This document shows, piece after piece, positions 5,531 through 6,438 of a stretch of 6,438 bases of DNA. Made by a program: the position numbers and the translations under genes. The stretch is from JANWZL01 sp041640815. GTDB lineage: Bacteria > Pseudomonadota > Gammaproteobacteria > Burkholderiales > Thiobacillaceae. The notes beneath the pieces are model-generated. The model was given only the letters and a program-made list of their open reading frames with translations, was not told where the DNA came from and searched no databases. Location of the stretch: contig JBEPZO010000048.1 of NCBI GenBank assembly GCA_041640815.1, positions 1 to 6,438 on the forward strand. Direction: 5' to 3'. Within the stretch, counting starts at the first letter, position 1. The number at the start of each line of letters is the position of its first letter.

Positions 5531-5579
5531 CTCCCTTCAACCCGATTGCATTTCTTACCTTCAACGCAACGAGGTGCTT

Positions 5580-6438
5580 ATGAAGAAGTGGTTGTCAGGT
5601 CTGTTGCTCGCCGGTTTCGTGGCGACCGCGGGCAGCGCTGCCGAGCTGCCAGACTTCACGCAGCTGGCGGAGAAGCTCAGCCCCACCGTGGTCAACATCA
5701 CCACCACCCAGAATGTGCGCAAGCCACGCCGCGGCCGCTTGCCCCAGCCGGAAGAGATGTTCGAGTTCTTCCGCCGCTTCGCGCCGCCCGAGGGCGAGCA
5801 GCGTTTCACGCCGCCGAGGCGTGGCCAGGGCTCCGGTTTCATCATCAGCGATGATGGCTACATCCTCACCAACACCCACGTGGTCGATGACACCGATGAG
5901 GTCATCGTGCGGCTACACGACCGGCGTGAATTCCGCGCCAAGGTGGTCGGTAGCGATGAGCGTACCGATGTGGCCCTGCTCAAGATCGAGGCGAGCGGCC
6001 TGCCGCGCGTGACCATCGGCGACCCGGAGAAACTGAAGGTGGGCGAATGGGTGCTGGCCATCGGTGCGCCCTTCGGTTTCGATAACTCCGTCACCGCTGG
6101 CATCGTCTCGGCCAAGGGCCGCAGCCTGCCGCAGGAGAACTATGTGCCCTTCATCCAGACCGACGTGGCGGTCAATCCGGGTAATTCCGGCGGCCCATTG
6201 TTCAACATGCGCGGCGAGGTGGTGGGGATCAACTCGCAGATCATCTCCCGTTCCGGCGGCTACATGGGCCTGTCCTTCGCCATCCCCATCGATGTCGCCA
6301 TGGATGTGGCTGAGCAGCTCAAGCGCAGTGGCAAGGTCAGCCGCGGCCGCATCGGCGTGTTGATCCAGGAGGTGACCGCGGACCTCGCCGAGTCCTTCGG
6401 TCTTGCCAAGCCGGAGGGCGCCTTGGTGGCCGAGGTGG
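5580..6438 (+). CDS. degP: Periplasmic serine protease DegP/MucD (HtrA family), cut by window end
   Basis: Periplasmic chaperone-protease that degrades misfolded envelope proteins; a usual output and feedback element of the sigma-E response. The ATG at 5580 has GAGG at 5571-5574, five bases upstream. Only 286 codons are in the window; homologues have about 470 or more. Residues 1-21 form a signal peptide (MKKWLSGLLLAGFVATAGSA, cleavage near AA/EL). A flexible Arg- and Pro-rich loop (about 45-82) precedes the protease core. The catalytic triad is intact: H100 in TNTHVVD, D130 in ERTDVALLKI, and S203 in NPGNSGGP. The LSFAIPID segment (231-238) ends the protease domain, and the first PDZ domain begins about 256 (GRIGVLIQEV). 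The second PDZ domain should lie beyond the edge. It probably belongs to the rpoE operon, since no separate sigma-E site is evident in the 49-base gap. Confidence 0.95.
   Translation, partial: MKKWLSGLLLAGFVATAGSAAELPDFTQLAEKLSPTVVNITTTQNVRKPRRGRLPQPEEMFEFFRRFAPPEGEQRFTPPRRGQGSGFIISDDGYILTNTHVVDDTDEVIVRLHDRREFRAKVVGSDERTDVALLKIEASGLPRVTIGDPEKLKVGEWVLAIGAPFGFDNSVTAGIVSAKGRSLPQENYVPFIQTDVAVNPGNSGGPLFNMRGEVVGINSQIISRSGGYMGLSFAIPIDVAMDVAEQLKRSGKVSRGRIGVLIQEVTADLAESFGLAKPEGALVAEV

Noticed and set aside
5531..5579. Separate sigma-E promoter for degP
   Set aside because: No GGAAC-type -35 with a correctly spaced GTC-type -10 in the gap; GGAAC words inside rseC (near 5138 and 5239) lack a suitable partner.
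1..6438. A novel defence or other accessory system
   Set aside because: Every large gene belongs to a well-known core family in an expected order; no repeats, insertion-sequence ends, tRNA or composition break marks an insertion.

Overview
The window is GC-rich, tightly packed chromosomal DNA from a proteobacterium, most likely a betaproteobacterium. The protein sequences point that way (the RpoE region 4 and C-terminus, the MucB/RseB and RseC forms), and so does the order nadB < > rpoE-rseA-rseB-rseC-degP. No marker allows a genus call. There are no mobile elements, tRNAs, rRNAs or CRISPR arrays.

Layout: bases 1-965 hold the C-terminal two thirds of leucyl aminopeptidase PepA (+). It converges, over a 21-base gap, on nadB (-), which encodes L-aspartate oxidase of de novo NAD synthesis and is best started at the ATG at 2558. 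The 142-base interval 2559-2700 is a divergent control region between nadB and rpoE. From 2701 to the right edge a co-directional cluster encodes a complete envelope-stress module: sigma factor RpoE, membrane anti-sigma factor RseA, periplasmic co-regulator RseB, inner-membrane RseC, and the periplasmic protease DegP/MucD, which is cut by the window end.

How it works (family knowledge): RseA holds sigma-E at the inner membrane, and RseB binds the periplasmic part of RseA and protects it. Envelope damage leads to proteolysis of RseA (by DegS and RseP, not in this window), releasing RpoE. DegP is a typical output of the response. rpoE and rseA are 2 bases apart and rseA-rseB overlap by ATGA, so these three are probably translationally coupled.

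The system itself is known; the less ordinary content is regulatory. Upstream of rpoE I see a sigma-E-like promoter (autoregulation), an 18-codon leader ORF whose TGA overlaps the rpoE ATG, two mutually exclusive hairpins, and GGA motifs resembling CsrA sites over the start codon. This resembles in outline the leader-peptide/CsrA control described for E. coli rpoE. A second oddity is a 246-base interval between rseB and rseC, with a strong ribosome-binding site, a 60-codon ORF ending one base before rseC, a perfect 16-bp palindrome and a GC-rich hairpin. All these regulatory readings come from inspection only.
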